Assembly: GCF_933775445.1 (NCBI RefSeq)
Contig: NC_065874.1
Location: forward strand, 22,514,501-22,578,500
DNA: 64,000 nucleotides
Direction of reading: 5' to 3'
Source of the DNA: Argentina anserina
Lineage: Eukaryota; Streptophyta; Magnoliopsida; Rosales; Rosaceae
Within the stretch, counting starts at the first letter, position 1; each line of letters starts with the position of its first letter. Shown in pieces: positions 11,340 through 23,376 of this stretch. The notes beneath the pieces were generated by a model. It was not told the origin of the DNA and ran no database searches. It saw only the letters and a list, made by a program, of their open reading frames with translations. The position numbers and the translations under genes were made by a program.

Positions 11340-13400
11340 TGTGGGTTTACCTCAATGTGTGCCGGCATGGGTTTCGAAGGACCAACAATGTCGTTCAGAA
11401 AGTTGTTACCTAGATCAAATTCTGCATTGGGATTATTGTAAACATAACCAAGACCAACATTGTTCTTCTTCTTTTTTGCGTTTAAAGTGCATGTCACTGT
11501 GGTTATTGTTGCTGCTTTCACTGCACCTTCTTGAAGTGGTATTAGTCTCCTTCAACTTGAGGTGGGATCTACAAAGTCACCAATTTCTTCCAACATTGGA
11601 GGAAGTGGGGCCTGATGATTATCAATAGGGGCAATGCTTCAATAGAAGACGTATGAGGAGTAGTCTTGTGTCCATCTTTGCAAGAAATCACATTTTGGCA
11701 AGGGAGCGCCACACATTTGTCTTCTTGAGCTTTTGGAGGCTCTTATTGCGCAGTATTGATAACAGTTATTTCCCTGGGTTTCTTTGGTGCATAGTGATAC
11801 AATTTGGACCACCATTCAATGTAGTTTTGGGTAACCATGCACTTTGTGACGTCATTTTTCATGGGTAAGGTTGCTTCATTATTTGTATGTAGTTTGGTCA
11901 AACTATCCCAATACGAATATGTCCAAGCTAAACCGACATGTCGACGGTTTTATTTTTTGAAACTCCCGTGAACATCTTGAACGTAGCCGAATTGTCTGCT
12001 AAATCGATGAGAACTATAAGGTTCGACTGCTCGCCAACTATCTTGTCTCAATGACACAAATCTAAAGCGAAGACTAATGAGGTAAGCAAAGTCTACAGAG
12101 TCAGCCTCGTTGGTGTCAACGATCACTTTGCGCACATTTGGTACTCTAGCTAGTCTGTCCATTATCACATTGTGGCAAGCAGTAAATAAGGCGCGAGCTT
12201 GCTCATCCTCGAAATGTTTTGCAAAAAATTCCCCTGAAAAATGAACCATCAAGGGCCTGAAGCTTTATGGAAGGCGAGAGCAGAAGTGTGTACCGAAATA
12301 CTCGCCTAACCACCCATACAAGTAATGAAAGGGAAGCGCAGCTGGACAATCTTCTGGATCGGCAGAGACATATATAACATTCAGACCCTGATATATATTC
12401 GCTAATACGGGAACTGCCAGACGGTATCATTGGCCTCGAGACATTCGGTAAGCAATCTTGAAAACGCCCGGGTGAATAAAACCTGCATCATTCTTAGGAA
12501 ACACAAACAAACAAAGCAAACACGCATAGAAGGCAGATAGGTAAACACATTCCATGTTTGCTTCTTCAACACCTATATCCTCAAATGGTAAAAGGTCTTC
12601 TAGAGTTCGTTGACTAAATTTTGGAATGACACGAGATGGATTGTGAGCATTAGCATGTGCATCCTTCTTATTATGTATACTCTTGCTGGGAGGTCTCTTA
12701 TATTTCATCTTGCCTCTATACCAATACTATATCCATGTGGTTATCTTCACCTTGCCACGCTCTCCCTTGCACAGCTTGTGATAAGCAAGAAATAAATAGC
12801 GGCAACTCTTGGGAATACGATGTTCACCTGCTTTACTCTTTGTAGAAAACTCATCTATAGGTGGAACGACTTCGTTATAGAACCTTCAGAGGATAGGAAA
12901 GCCTCAAATATGCTCAAAGTCCCAAAGAGATATAGACATTTCCCATTGCGATGTATGCAGAGTGTTTGTAGTAGGGCACCAGTACTCAGAAATAGCTCGT
13001 ACAATAGGAGTAACACGATCATAACTGAATAGTGATGCAAACATTGCTCGATAGAGGCCCGTCTTCTGGATACGGTCTTTGTTTCAGCTCAATACGTCTT
13101 CCACCCATTCAAAGTAGCATTCTGTATAGGTAAAGCTACCGGCAATTCGGAGCCTACTCCACCGCATAGAGTCGTTGGACACATAATCGTTGAGAATTTG
13201 AATGGCGCCTGAGGAGCATTTTGGTCTTGATGTGCAGACCTGAGCATCAAAAAGTCTGAACTTTGTTTCTCATTGTTTGACTTGGGTGGTTGGAAGCTGG
13301 CTATTTGATGTTTCGCCATGTAAGTCCATTGAGAGATGGGAGCTGGGCTGTCATAGGGTGGTGTTTCAATGGAAAACGGCCCAGTGAGAGGGGGAGACAC
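11340..13400 (-). pseudogene. Plant mobile domain (PMD, PF10536-type) pseudogene
   Basis: A minus-strand reading recovers a nearly continuous PMD protein. It starts with LPVALPIQNATLNGWKTY near 13100. After a frameshift at about 13075 come KTGLYRAMFASLFSYDRV, EYWCPTTNTLHTSQWEMSIS, then LAVPVLANIYQGLNVI, EDCPAALPFHYLYGWLGEYF and YSSHRFSRQFGYVQDVHG. Further text NYIEWWSKLYHYAP lies near 11800. In-frame stops occur near 12909, 12891, 12724, 12428 and 12264 and after 11950, and at least one more frameshift lies near 11570. A possible splice donor follows AHIE near 11360. Known: PMD proteins include the MAIN family and occur in many plant transposons (MULEs, gypsy). No transposase or TIR was found next to it, so its origin is open. 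Confidence 0.8.
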
Positions 13401-13482
13401 AGTCAGGGTAGTGCCATCATGTTGCTCATCGTCTCGTCCCTGAAACTCTTGAACGGCACCATGTTGAATGTGATGTCAAAGC

Positions 13483-13712
13483 CTTATGTGATACACAAAG
13501 CCCAAAACGCTTTGAGTGAGTGCTGTCAAGTTTGTGAATTGAGAGCAGTCAAGCGATTAAGTCGTTTGCGTTTTTTGAGCTCCACCAAAGTCACACACTT
13601 TAATGCCGAATCTGGTGCGCAAATACCGAATGTGATACGCAAAGCCTAAAACGCTTTAAGTGAATGCTGTCAAGTCTGTGAATTGAGAGCAGTCAAGTGA
13701 TTATGCCGTTTG
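13483..13712. repeat. Direct duplication of about 90 bp next to the Athila 3' LTR
   Basis: Two copies start near 13483 and 13628. Both contain GTGATAC(A/G)CAAAGCC(C/T)AAAACG, a shared run ending TGAATTGAGAGCAGTCAAG, and a trailing CGTTTGC. The spacer between them is about 55 bp. The Athila element begins immediately after the second copy. Confidence 0.75.
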
Positions 13713-13713
13713 C

Positions 13714-15260
13714 TGATGAATGCTCGATTACTCGACATCAATATTTAACCCTGAACACATCATTAGTAGTATAAAGCAAGAGGGTATCGTTCACAAACCG
13801 GGGATCCAGCCAGGGCTTAGGATCACAACACTTAACACGAATTCATAAAAATATAAAAAGTTGATATATGTTTTCGGATTGAAATATAAAAACAGTAAGT
13901 AAAATCTAAGCTAATATATACATGTAATCAACCAACCAACACATAAACAATCACCAAAACAATTCATACAAGAGAAATCAAAACAAGCTCTATGACTATC
14001 TTAAGAATCATGCCGAGACCATATATTGAGCAACTAAGGATGGATCATGAAATTAGGGTTCTAAGCAGTAACCTAAACACATAGACACTTAACACATTCG
14101 ATCACTACCAAGCAGCCATAATCGAAATCTAACATGTTCATCTTTATCATGTAATTCCAAAGCCATGCACATTGAATTCATCAAGTATGTCACTTACTTA
14201 ACCAACAACCATGCAATTTCGAATTCACATATAAAAGAATAAACATGTTCTTAGCATAAGTCTTTAATCCAAAACCTAAATATCATGCTACAAGCATAGT
14301 CATAACGCTTAGAAATCGAAATTAATCAAGAATGAAACTCGGCAGAAACCAAAATAGAAACTTCATAAAACCAAAATATAATTTCGAATCCTTTATATAA
14401 ATTGAATCAAGTAGCTATTTCATAGAAAAAATTGAAACAAGATTACTCTACACAAATCGCAAGCTCATCCAAGAACAAGAACAAAACCAAAACCGAATTT
14501 AACAAAGAGTGAATCATGGTTACACTTTATAAATCAAGCAATCCACAAGTGTAGCCGAGACTTCTATGGATGAAACATTCTTCACAAGCGTGCTTGAAGG
14601 CTATTGATTGGTGAGGAATGATGGAATCGGTTTTAGGATTTCTTGGAAGGGTGAAGGATGAATTCGGCAGAGCTATGGCTTGTGTTTGTGTGTAAGGTTG
14701 ATGATGATCTGAATGGAGAGGCCGAGCCTCTATATATAGGAGTCTAGGAAGCCATCTTGTCGTCCCATAAGGAGATAGAAACCAATTGGGAAACTGAAAT
14801 CTCTTTGTTATGGATTTGATTGATGTGCTCCATATCCAACTTGATGTAGGAAACCAAGTCCAATAGGGAGATCACAATAAGGGCTGCACGGCATTCTCTT
14901 GGTCCAACTAGGGGTAGCCTGGCCAGCCTCCTCTTCTCATTCTTCAACTCGGATATGATTTCCTTATTCAACTAGGAATGCATCTCGACATCTCTTCTTT
15001 CTTTCCAAATATGATTTGTCTTTCCTGAAAAGAAATCGTCGATTAGGGAATATGAAAGAATGAAAATAGGAAAGTAGAATCATAGTCGAGTAAGGAATCC
15101 TAGCTCAATAAGGAGTTCTAACACTTAGCACAATTTCATCATCAATTCATTCCAAATTTGAAATAGCTCTCCTTAGAATATAGAAATGACAAATATGAAC
15201 CTAAAACAACTAAATAAGAAGTAACAAAGCATAAGAACGTCACACTTTGTACTCCTATCA
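13714..15260 (-). repeat. Athila 3' LTR (complete)
   Basis: The plus-strand text begins TGATGAATGCTCG and ends GTACTCCTATCA, so it has TG..CA ends in both readings. Length is 1,547 bp. It carries TATATATA near 14730, a candidate promoter box on the minus strand (CTCTATATATAGG). It aligns base for base with 23377-24508 and continues 415 bp further. The terminal words are shared with the solo LTR at 42047-47130. Confidence 0.9.
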
Positions 15261-15285
15261 ACAACCACACACTTATACTTTGCTA
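15261..15285 (-). other. Candidate polypurine tract of the Athila element
   Basis: Directly inside the 3' LTR, the minus strand reads AAGTATAAGTGTGTGGTTGT before the LTR start TGATAGGAG. The G/T/A-rich, C-free composition and position fit the plus-strand priming site, but it is not a pure purine run. Confidence 0.5.
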
Positions 15286-17043
15286 GTCCCTTAGCAAACA
15301 CTAAAAAGGGAAATCAAAACAGAAAACAATACACTAAAACTAACGACACTCTAATGCCTTCAACATTTTATCTCAGAGATCTTCAAACTCATAGTATCAA
15401 GAGTAACATTCCATCGAAATAGACAAGATGAATTCAATGGTTAATAAACATGAGATTTCATTTAACAAGTAAGACATGGCAGAAACAAAGGTGATATTAA
15501 GCTCGACATATTCCAAAACAAGTTCAAATTCAACTCACAAAGGATATGCACTCCAAATCTTTTCTCTCAAGAACATGGCATATGCTTAAAAGCTTTTCAC
15601 ACACAAGAGTTATGAACACAGTGAAATCGAAAACCTCATGAAAGATACCAATCATATGCACAAATGAACCCAACCCATATGCTTACTCATGAAACAAACT
15701 CCACAGATCAAGAGCTACTCATTTTAAGAATCATGCGGATCTTTAGAAAATGGATAGTTAGGCTTGGCATGGATATATTTTTTTCAGGGTAAAGGAATCA
15801 CAAAGGTCATCCTCAAGACTTAGCAGAGCAAATCATCCACCTTATGTCGCCATATTCCATAAACAAGGGCCAAATATCATCATGTTGGACCATCCTTCAC
15901 TTTAAACATTGTGAAAACGAACAAAGGCTAAAGTACAACATTATTGAGCATTTAACAAATACATCACAACTCCAAATTCACAAAAACAACTTGTATGCCG
16001 AGATCATCATTCTTTCCATTTTTTTTCAAACCGTGTATATATACTTTTTCCTTCTTCTTTTTCTCACGGCATCATTCATTTTTTCTCTTTTTCATACTCT
16101 TTTCACGGCATACATACATACAATAGCATAACCCCACACTCGAATCAAATCATCACTCCATATTAATTCCAAGAATCGGCTCTGCCAAGCCTCAAAGGCA
16201 AGGTAGAGATATAATTATACTAAGCAAGGATATAACATGTTGGTAATGAAAGAAACGGCTTAACGTAGGCTCAAAGGGGTTAAAACTAAGGTGTCCCAAG
16301 CATGGCTCAAATAGGGAATACGGCTTTTTGGCTTTAAGTGGTGGAAATCCTAAAAAGATCCAACAATCCTTTTCAAAATCAGAGTATATTATGACATAAA
16401 GCTTCGAAAGTTTCACAAAGTAAGTTCTAGCATTCTCTAGTTCATTGCAATTCTATGGTATATGAATTGATCAAAATAGATGTAATGAGGTTATAAAGCC
16501 AAGAAACGATAGAATAAACTCTCCAAAGAAAGGCACATATATGGCTCGAATCTCACATAGGTTACATGAATTCAAACAAGTAAAGAACATGCTCATTCTG
16601 TACCTAAGTTTCAAAATCCTCATCTACTACATGTTCGTACAAAATCTACACATCGATTAATCATCAAATAACAATAAAGTTCATTCCAATATCATGATCA
16701 TCTATCAACCATAAATTTAAAGATCAACTCATCCTAGACAGTTAAAGGCATACCTAGGACTCAAAACAAAAACAAAACAAGTTAAAAATCAAAAAACAGC
16801 CAAAAATAACACTCAAATTCGAAAATCAACACAACAAAATCGAAACACATATGCATCTAACAATAGAATACAACAAATGATGTATACCCCACCCCACACT
16901 TAAAACTTACATTGCCCTCAATGTACAATATGATAAGCAACAAAAATAAAAAAGAGATAACGGATAAGAAAATGCAAACACTCGTTGATGGCTCCTTCAT
17001 TGGCTTAAGTTTAGAGTCTATAGCCTAGACTATCTCCAAATCA
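15286..17043 (-). other. Long non-coding 3' internal region of the Athila element
   Basis: About 1.75 kb lies between the integrase stop and the polypurine-like tract. It is AT-rich with no conserved frame on either strand. Athila relatives often carry an env-like ORF here; none is recognisable. A C-rich run followed by CACACTTAAAAC (16887-16909) reads on the minus strand as GTTTTAAGTGTGGGGTGGGG, a second purine-rich tract that could be an internal priming site. Confidence 0.55.
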
Positions 17044-20000
17044 TCACTTGTTTGCCGTAGGATCAAGGAGAGACGTCTCCTCCACGTTATGCTCCACGAA
17101 ATTGTCAAAGTACGGCTTCAAGTGATGTCCATTGACCGTGAATTCCTTTCCATGCACAATACTTTTGATCTGAATAGCACCAGAAGGAAAAATATTAGTA
17201 ACAACAAACGGTCCAAGCCACCTAGAGCGGAGCTTGCCCGGAAACAATCTAAGTCGAGAATTAAACAAAAGAACTTTCTGCCCAATGACAAAGTGTTTCT
17301 TCCTAATCATGCGGTTATGGAACGTCTTAGTCTTCTCCTTGTAAACCATTGCCGATTCATAGGCCTCATTCCTAATCTCTTCAAGCTCATGCAATTGCAA
17401 CTTCCTATGCAATCCGGCCTCATCAATGTCCATGTTAAAATTCTTCACAGCCCACCATGCACGATGTTCAAGCTCCACAAGAAGATGGCACGCCTTGCCA
17501 TAGACTAATCGAAATGGTGACATGCCAAGGGGAGTCTTATATGCTGTCCTATAGGCCCAAAGAGCATCATCCAATCATTGAGACCAATCCTTGCGTGATG
17601 GTCCAACAGACTTCTCCAAAATTCTCTTGATCTCACGATTAGATAGCTCTACTTGTCCACTTGTTTGGGGGTGATAAGGCGTAGCAACCTTATGCTTGAT
17701 GCCATACTTCTTCAACAACGCCTCCATGGTCCGGTTGCAAAAGTGAGATCCTCCATCACTAATGATAACTCGTGGCATACCAAACCTAGAGAAAATGTTA
17801 GAACGAAGGAAATATGCAACAACTCGAGAATCATTAGTCCGGGTGGCCTTTGCTTCCACCCATTTCGAAACATAGTCAACACAAACGAGTATGTACGAGA
17901 AACCATTTGAGCTAGGAAAAGGTCCCATGAAATCAATACCCCAACAATCAAATATTTCAACATATATAATCGGTGTCATAGGCATTTGATCTCTAGATCA
18001 TAAGTTTCCCATGTGTTGGCATCTATCACAAGTCATGCAAAAATGATATGCATCTTTGAAAATCGTAGGCCAAAAGAAACCACATTCTAACACCTTAAGA
18101 GCAGTCCTACATGAACCAAAATGTCCTCCACAAGATTCAGAATGGCAAAAAGTAAGTATAGAATGATGTTCATGTTGAGGGACACACCTCCTAATGATTT
18201 GATCAACACAATGTTTCCACAAGTATGGTTCATCCCAAACATAATACTTAGCTAATGCCTTGAGTCTATTCTTTTAAGCATACGATAAAGTATCCGGAAA
18301 TTGCTTAGAAACAAGATAATTGACAATATCTGCATACCATGGCTCACTTACCTCAATTCGAAAGAGTTGCTCATCCGGAAAGCTCTCTTGGATAGCCAAG
18401 GGCTCGGCATCTCTCACCAAACGACTCAAATGATCCGCCACAACATTGTCACTTCCCTTCTTGTCCTTGATCTCGAGATCGAACTCTTGGAGTAGAAGAA
18501 TCCATCGAATCAATCTTGGTTTGGCATCCTTCTTCGTCATTAAATACTTCAAGGCTGCATGGTCAGTGTAAACAATAACTTTAGATTGAAGTAAGTAAGA
18601 ACGAAACTTATCTAGAGCAAAGATCACGGCAAGAAGTTCTTTTTCAGTTGTGGTGTAGTTTTGTTGAGCATCATTGAGCGTTCGTAAGGCATAGTAAATG
18701 GCGTAGGGCTGCTTGTCCTTCCTCTGCCCTAGCACGGCTCCAACTGCATAGTCGGAGACATCACACATCAACTCAAATGGCAAGGACCAATCCGGCGGTG
18801 CCATGATAGGTGCCGAAGTTAGGAGCTTCTTCAAGGTCTCGAATGCATCCTTGCAATCATCATCAAAGTGAAAGGGAACGTCCTTTTGAAGCAATGAACT
18901 CATTGGTCTCGCAATCTTGGAAAAGTCCTTGATAAACCTACGATAGAAACCTGCATGTCCAAGAAACGATCGAACATCCCTCACACTTGTGGGGAGGGGT
19001 AAGTGACACACAAGATCTATTTTAGACTTATCAACCTCAATTCCTCTAGATGAAACAATATGGCCTAAGACAATGCCTTGAGTGACCATATAATGACATT
19101 TCTCCCAATTCAAAACCAAGTTAGTTTGTTCACAACGTTTAAGCAAAAGTTCAACATTTTCAAGGCAAGTTTCGAAATCTTCACCATAGACAGAAAAATC
19201 ATCCATGAAAACTTCAATTTTAGAACCAATATACTCAGAGAAAATGTGATACATGCAACGTTGAAACGTACCTGGAGCATTGCATAAACCAAAAGGCATG
19301 CGACGATAAGCAAACGTACCAAAAGGGCATGTGAACGTAGTCTTCTCTTGATCTTCTTCCGTAACACTAATTTGATTGTATCCACTATATCCATCAAGGA
19401 AGCAATAGAAAGAATGTCCAGCTAACCTCTCAAGCATTTGATCAATGAATGGCAATGGCATATGATCCTTCCTTGTTGTCGCATTGAGCTTCTTATAGTC
19501 AATACACACTCTATAACCGGTCACTGTCCTTTGAGGCACCAACTCATTCTCTTTGTTCTTCACCACCGTGATGCCTGACTTCTTTGGCACAACTTGAATG
19601 GGAGAGATCCACCTACTATCCGAGATGGGGTAGATCACACCACAATCGTGCAACTTAGTGATTTCATCCTTTACAACTTGCATCATTGGTGGGTGAAGGC
19701 GTCTCTGACCTTCCTTGGTTGGCTTGGCACCCTCTTCTAGCAATATTCGATGCACACACATGGTAGGCTTTATTCCCTTGATGTCGACTAAGGTCCATCC
19801 TATTGCCGTCTTATGCCTCTTCAACACTTCAATCAATCTCTCCTCTTGTTCCTCATTAAGTGTAGATGAAATGATCACGGGCAATGTATCCTCATCTCCC
19901 AAGAATGCATACTTCAAGTGGTCCGGAAGAACCTTAAGATCAAGCTTTGGGGCTTGCACCACAGAAGGAAGATTCTTGTTAGTAGTTAAGAGAATTGGAC

Positions 20001-22605
20001 TAGGAGAGACATAGCTTACCTCACGTGCAACCTCAAGAGAGGTCACGTTCTCAAGAATGAAGGATGGCACGGCATTGTTAACTTCTAACTCCGAAATGTT
20101 AGAGCCATCACTTGTAAATACGGCCCCTTGGGCAATGGTGAGTGCCAACTCGTCATGTGTCAAGGTATCTAGATAGTTATCTGCAGGGGAATCAAGAATG
20201 TCAACTGAAAAACAATTACTTAACTCCGAAAGGGGATACCTCATAGCTTCAAAGATGTTGAAGCTAATCACTTCACCATCAAACTCAAAGGTGAGTGATC
20301 CACTAAACACATCTATTTTTGTTCTTGCAGTCCTCATGAAGGGACGGCCCAACAAGATGGGGACCTCCTTGTCATCTGCTTCAGTTGGCTCCATGTCAAT
20401 GACATAGAAGTCTGCAGGGAAAATTAAGCTCGAAACCTACACAAGAACATCTTTAACATAGCCCAAAGGGACTTTGTTGGAACAATCAGCCAATCGAATC
20501 ACAACATTATCACGTTTTAAATCACCTAGACCTAGGTCCTCATAAATATAGTACGACATTACATTAATAGATACACCTAAGTCTAGCATTATCTTCTCAA
20601 ATGTCATGTTTCCGATTGTACAAGGGATAGAAAAACTCCCTGGATCTTTAAGCTTTGGTGGTAGCTTCCTTTGGAGCACGACAGAAACCGTCTCACTCAT
20701 TGTGACAACCTCCTTCTCTCGAGTCATCCTCTTATTGGTGCACAACTCTTTCAAAAACTTAGCATACCTAGGATTTTGTTGTATGCATTCAATAAGAGGC
20801 ATGTTCACTTCCACCTTCTTGAAAATGTCGAGCATGGCTTGATCAGAGTCATCCTTCTTTTGCTTTGCAAATCTACTAGGGAAGGGAACACGAGGAAGAT
20901 CATGAGTTGAAACCAAACCACTAGAGTTAGGATTCTTACCTTTGTCATGCACGGCATGATCTCCTTGTGGTAGAGGCACGGCATCATTTGCCTTAGAGGA
21001 GGCAGGGTCCTTCTCTAAGTCCTTGACATTGAAACTCTCGGCCTCTAGTCCTTTAGAAGACACGGCCTTCTTCTTTCGATGCAATGGAGCATCCAAGATC
21101 TTCCCACTTCTTGTCATCATGGCCTTCACGTTAGGATTAGGCTCAGTCTGGCTCAGCAACTTCCCTCCTTCATGGATCTTGCCCATGAAGTCGATCACTT
21201 GTCACATCTGCTTCTTAAGCTCGGTTATGTCCTTAGAATGAGCTTGTTGACCTGTAACTAAAGCTTGAGTAGCAGAGTTTAGATTTTGTTGTCCTTGAGC
21301 AAGAGACTTCAAAAGTTCATCATAGTTAGGTGAAGATGCATTATTCGAACCATGAACATTAGAGTTAAAGGGAACAGAACTTTGAGGTACCTGAGGCCTC
21401 ACAAACAAACCTGAAGGCCGAGGTCCTTGACCTTGAGCATTGGATGGTTGAGCATTGTTGCTCCAACGAAAATTTGGATGATCTCTAAGTCCAGGGTTGT
21501 ATGTGTTCGAGTATGGATCGTACCTAGGCCTTTGTTGCCCCATAAAGTTCAACTCTTCTTCAGTCATTGCACCATTTGGACAATTTTCCATAGTGTGATC
21601 CTTGAAAGAACAAATACCACATGCTTGAGGGTTGATACTCGAACCATTGAATGCCTTGACTAGCACGTCAAGCTTCCTTTCTAAAGTAGCCATTTGATTT
21701 CTTGCATCAACATCATACACCCCACGGCTCTTGCTTCCTCTCTTCTCCTTGGAACTAAATTGGCGATTGTTGTCGGCCAAGTCATCAATCAAAGTGTAAG
21801 CTTCTTGACCGGTCTTGTTCATGAATGTGCAGCCACATGCCGAGTCCACCATGCTCTTATTGGTGGTGTCGAGTCCTTCATAGAAGAAATGTACCAAGTC
21901 ATCCAACCAAATACCATGGTGAGGGCACTTCCTTTGTAGTTCTTGAAATTCCTCCCATGCCTCATAGAGTGAATCACCATCCTTTTGAGTGAAGTTCTGA
22001 ATCTCCCTCCTAAGTCTTTTCGTGAGTTGAGCAGGGAAGAATTGCTTCAAGAACCTCATAGTCATTTCGTCCCATGTGGTGATGATTCCTGCAGGCAAAG
22101 AGTACAACCAACGTTTAGCATCATCCTTAAGGGTAAATGGAAACAAAAGCAACCTCAAGCCTTCTTGAGAAAGATGATGAATCGATTGGAACTTGCAAAT
22201 GTCCAAGAACTCCCTAAGGTGAACATTAGGGTCTTCCATTGAAGAACCAGAGTACTTAGGCAGCTGCCCAAGCAATTGAACCGGGATGGAGAAGTTAGCT
22301 TCATCAGGTGGATTGAAAGCAATGCATGAAGGTGATTCAGGGGTGGTGGGGATGAATGCATTCTTGAGTGCCATTGGAGCACCAACAAGAATTATGTCAC
22401 GGTCCGCAATTGTGTCTAAGTCTGACTTGAAGATGAAGGGGAAGGAAAGATCATCCTCTTCTTCTGATCTAGGTGAAGAGTTTAAGAGTGAATTGCTTGG
22501 AGAAGTTTCGAAATCTAAAGGTCCACTTATGAAAGAGTTGTTTAAATCTCGAAGTGCTTGAATTCGATCTTTGAGCTCTTGTGTTCTCTTAGATATTTCG
22601 GACAT
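17044..22605 (-). pseudogene. Athila gag-pol polyprotein with five nonsense codons
   Basis: One reading frame spans gag to integrase (1,854 codons) without any frameshift, but with stops at 21202-21204, 20437-20439, 18274-18276, 17998-18000 and 17575-17577. Gag (from MSEISKRTQELKDR at 22605) has a retrotransposon Gag region and a CX2CX4HX4C knuckle (CGICSFKDHTMENC). The protease active-site region reads MLDLGVSINVMS. RT carries [21 protein letters not shown] and FMDD. RNase H carries [22 protein letters not shown] and [10 protein letters not shown]. Integrase shows an HHCC zinc domain, [16 protein letters not shown] and [10 protein letters not shown], so all three catalytic acids remain. The loss is by point mutation, consistent with a recent insertion. 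Tandem stops make autonomous activity implausible. Confidence 0.92.
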
Positions 22606-23354
22606 GCATAGTACCTGTTATACGAAAGTTAAAAAGTTAGCATTGAAGAATACACAATGAACACATATAATTCGTGCCTTCCCTTAGTCATTTCACACGC
22701 ACACTTATGGGGAAGGGCACGGCAACTATGTTGTGAAGTTACAAGGAGTTAGTTCTTTACGTTTACAAAGTTCATACAATTCAAAAGTTCATTTTGCCAT
22801 TTCAATGATTGAATAATCGATTGATTCTAAGTTGTAAACTAAGGTGGACATGCGGCCTAAGTATGGATGCCTAGACACAAGATCAAGTCTTTGTTTCAGA
22901 AGGCCTTGTAGCTCAATCAGAGATAGTGAACATGGTAGGACTCATTTGTTGAACTACGGAGAGCGAACTCCTTATCAACTCCATCACCGAGATGTATGTC
23001 AGTCAGTAGTTCTCTGAGATCCAATTTTGGTCTCATGCACCATAGTAATAAGAGAGCGTGCCCCTTACTCAGTTGGACTTAACCTCGTGTGTTAGACAAA
23101 TCTCCAAGTGTTAATAAAAGCCGCCCTCGACCTCATGCAAACCCGAGAGCTAGCATGAAGGGTTAAGGCTAATATTAACAAAAGGGACTTTACCTATTCC
23201 GTTCGATTTACAACCTACAACAATCATTCACTTAAGCATCAAAACAACAACCTAAGATATATTACTATATGTTACAACGAAATAAGATAAGAATATACAA
23301 ATGTACAATATAAACAATGAATTCGCATTAAAAGTTAGGGATCCATCTCTTATG
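22606..23354 (-). other. Athila leader between primer site and gag
   Basis: This is the 5' untranslated leader in element orientation. It would hold packaging and dimerisation signals, but none can be named from sequence. It has no conserved frame. CG content is higher than in the LTR. Confidence 0.6.
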
Positions 23355-23374
23355 GATCCCCGGCAACGGCGCCA
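23355..23374 (-). other. tRNA-Asp primer-binding site (perfect, 20 nt)
   Basis: The plus strand reads GATCCCCGGCAACGGCGCCA, identical to the 3' end (including CCA) of plant tRNA-Asp(GUC). The minus-strand element RNA is therefore fully complementary to the primer tRNA. It lies 2 nt inside the 5' LTR, the standard spacing. It is not a tRNA gene: no cloverleaf precedes it. Confidence 0.95.
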
Positions 23375-23376
23375 TT

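Noticed and set aside
17044..22605. Functional retrotransposon polyprotein using stop readthrough
   Set aside because: Readthrough is known for one stop in some retroelements, but five separate stops within conserved domains are not compatible with it.
23355..23374. Possible tRNA-Asp gene
   Set aside because: Only the last 20 nt match tRNA-Asp; no D-arm or anticodon arm precedes it, and its position next to an LTR makes it a primer-binding site.
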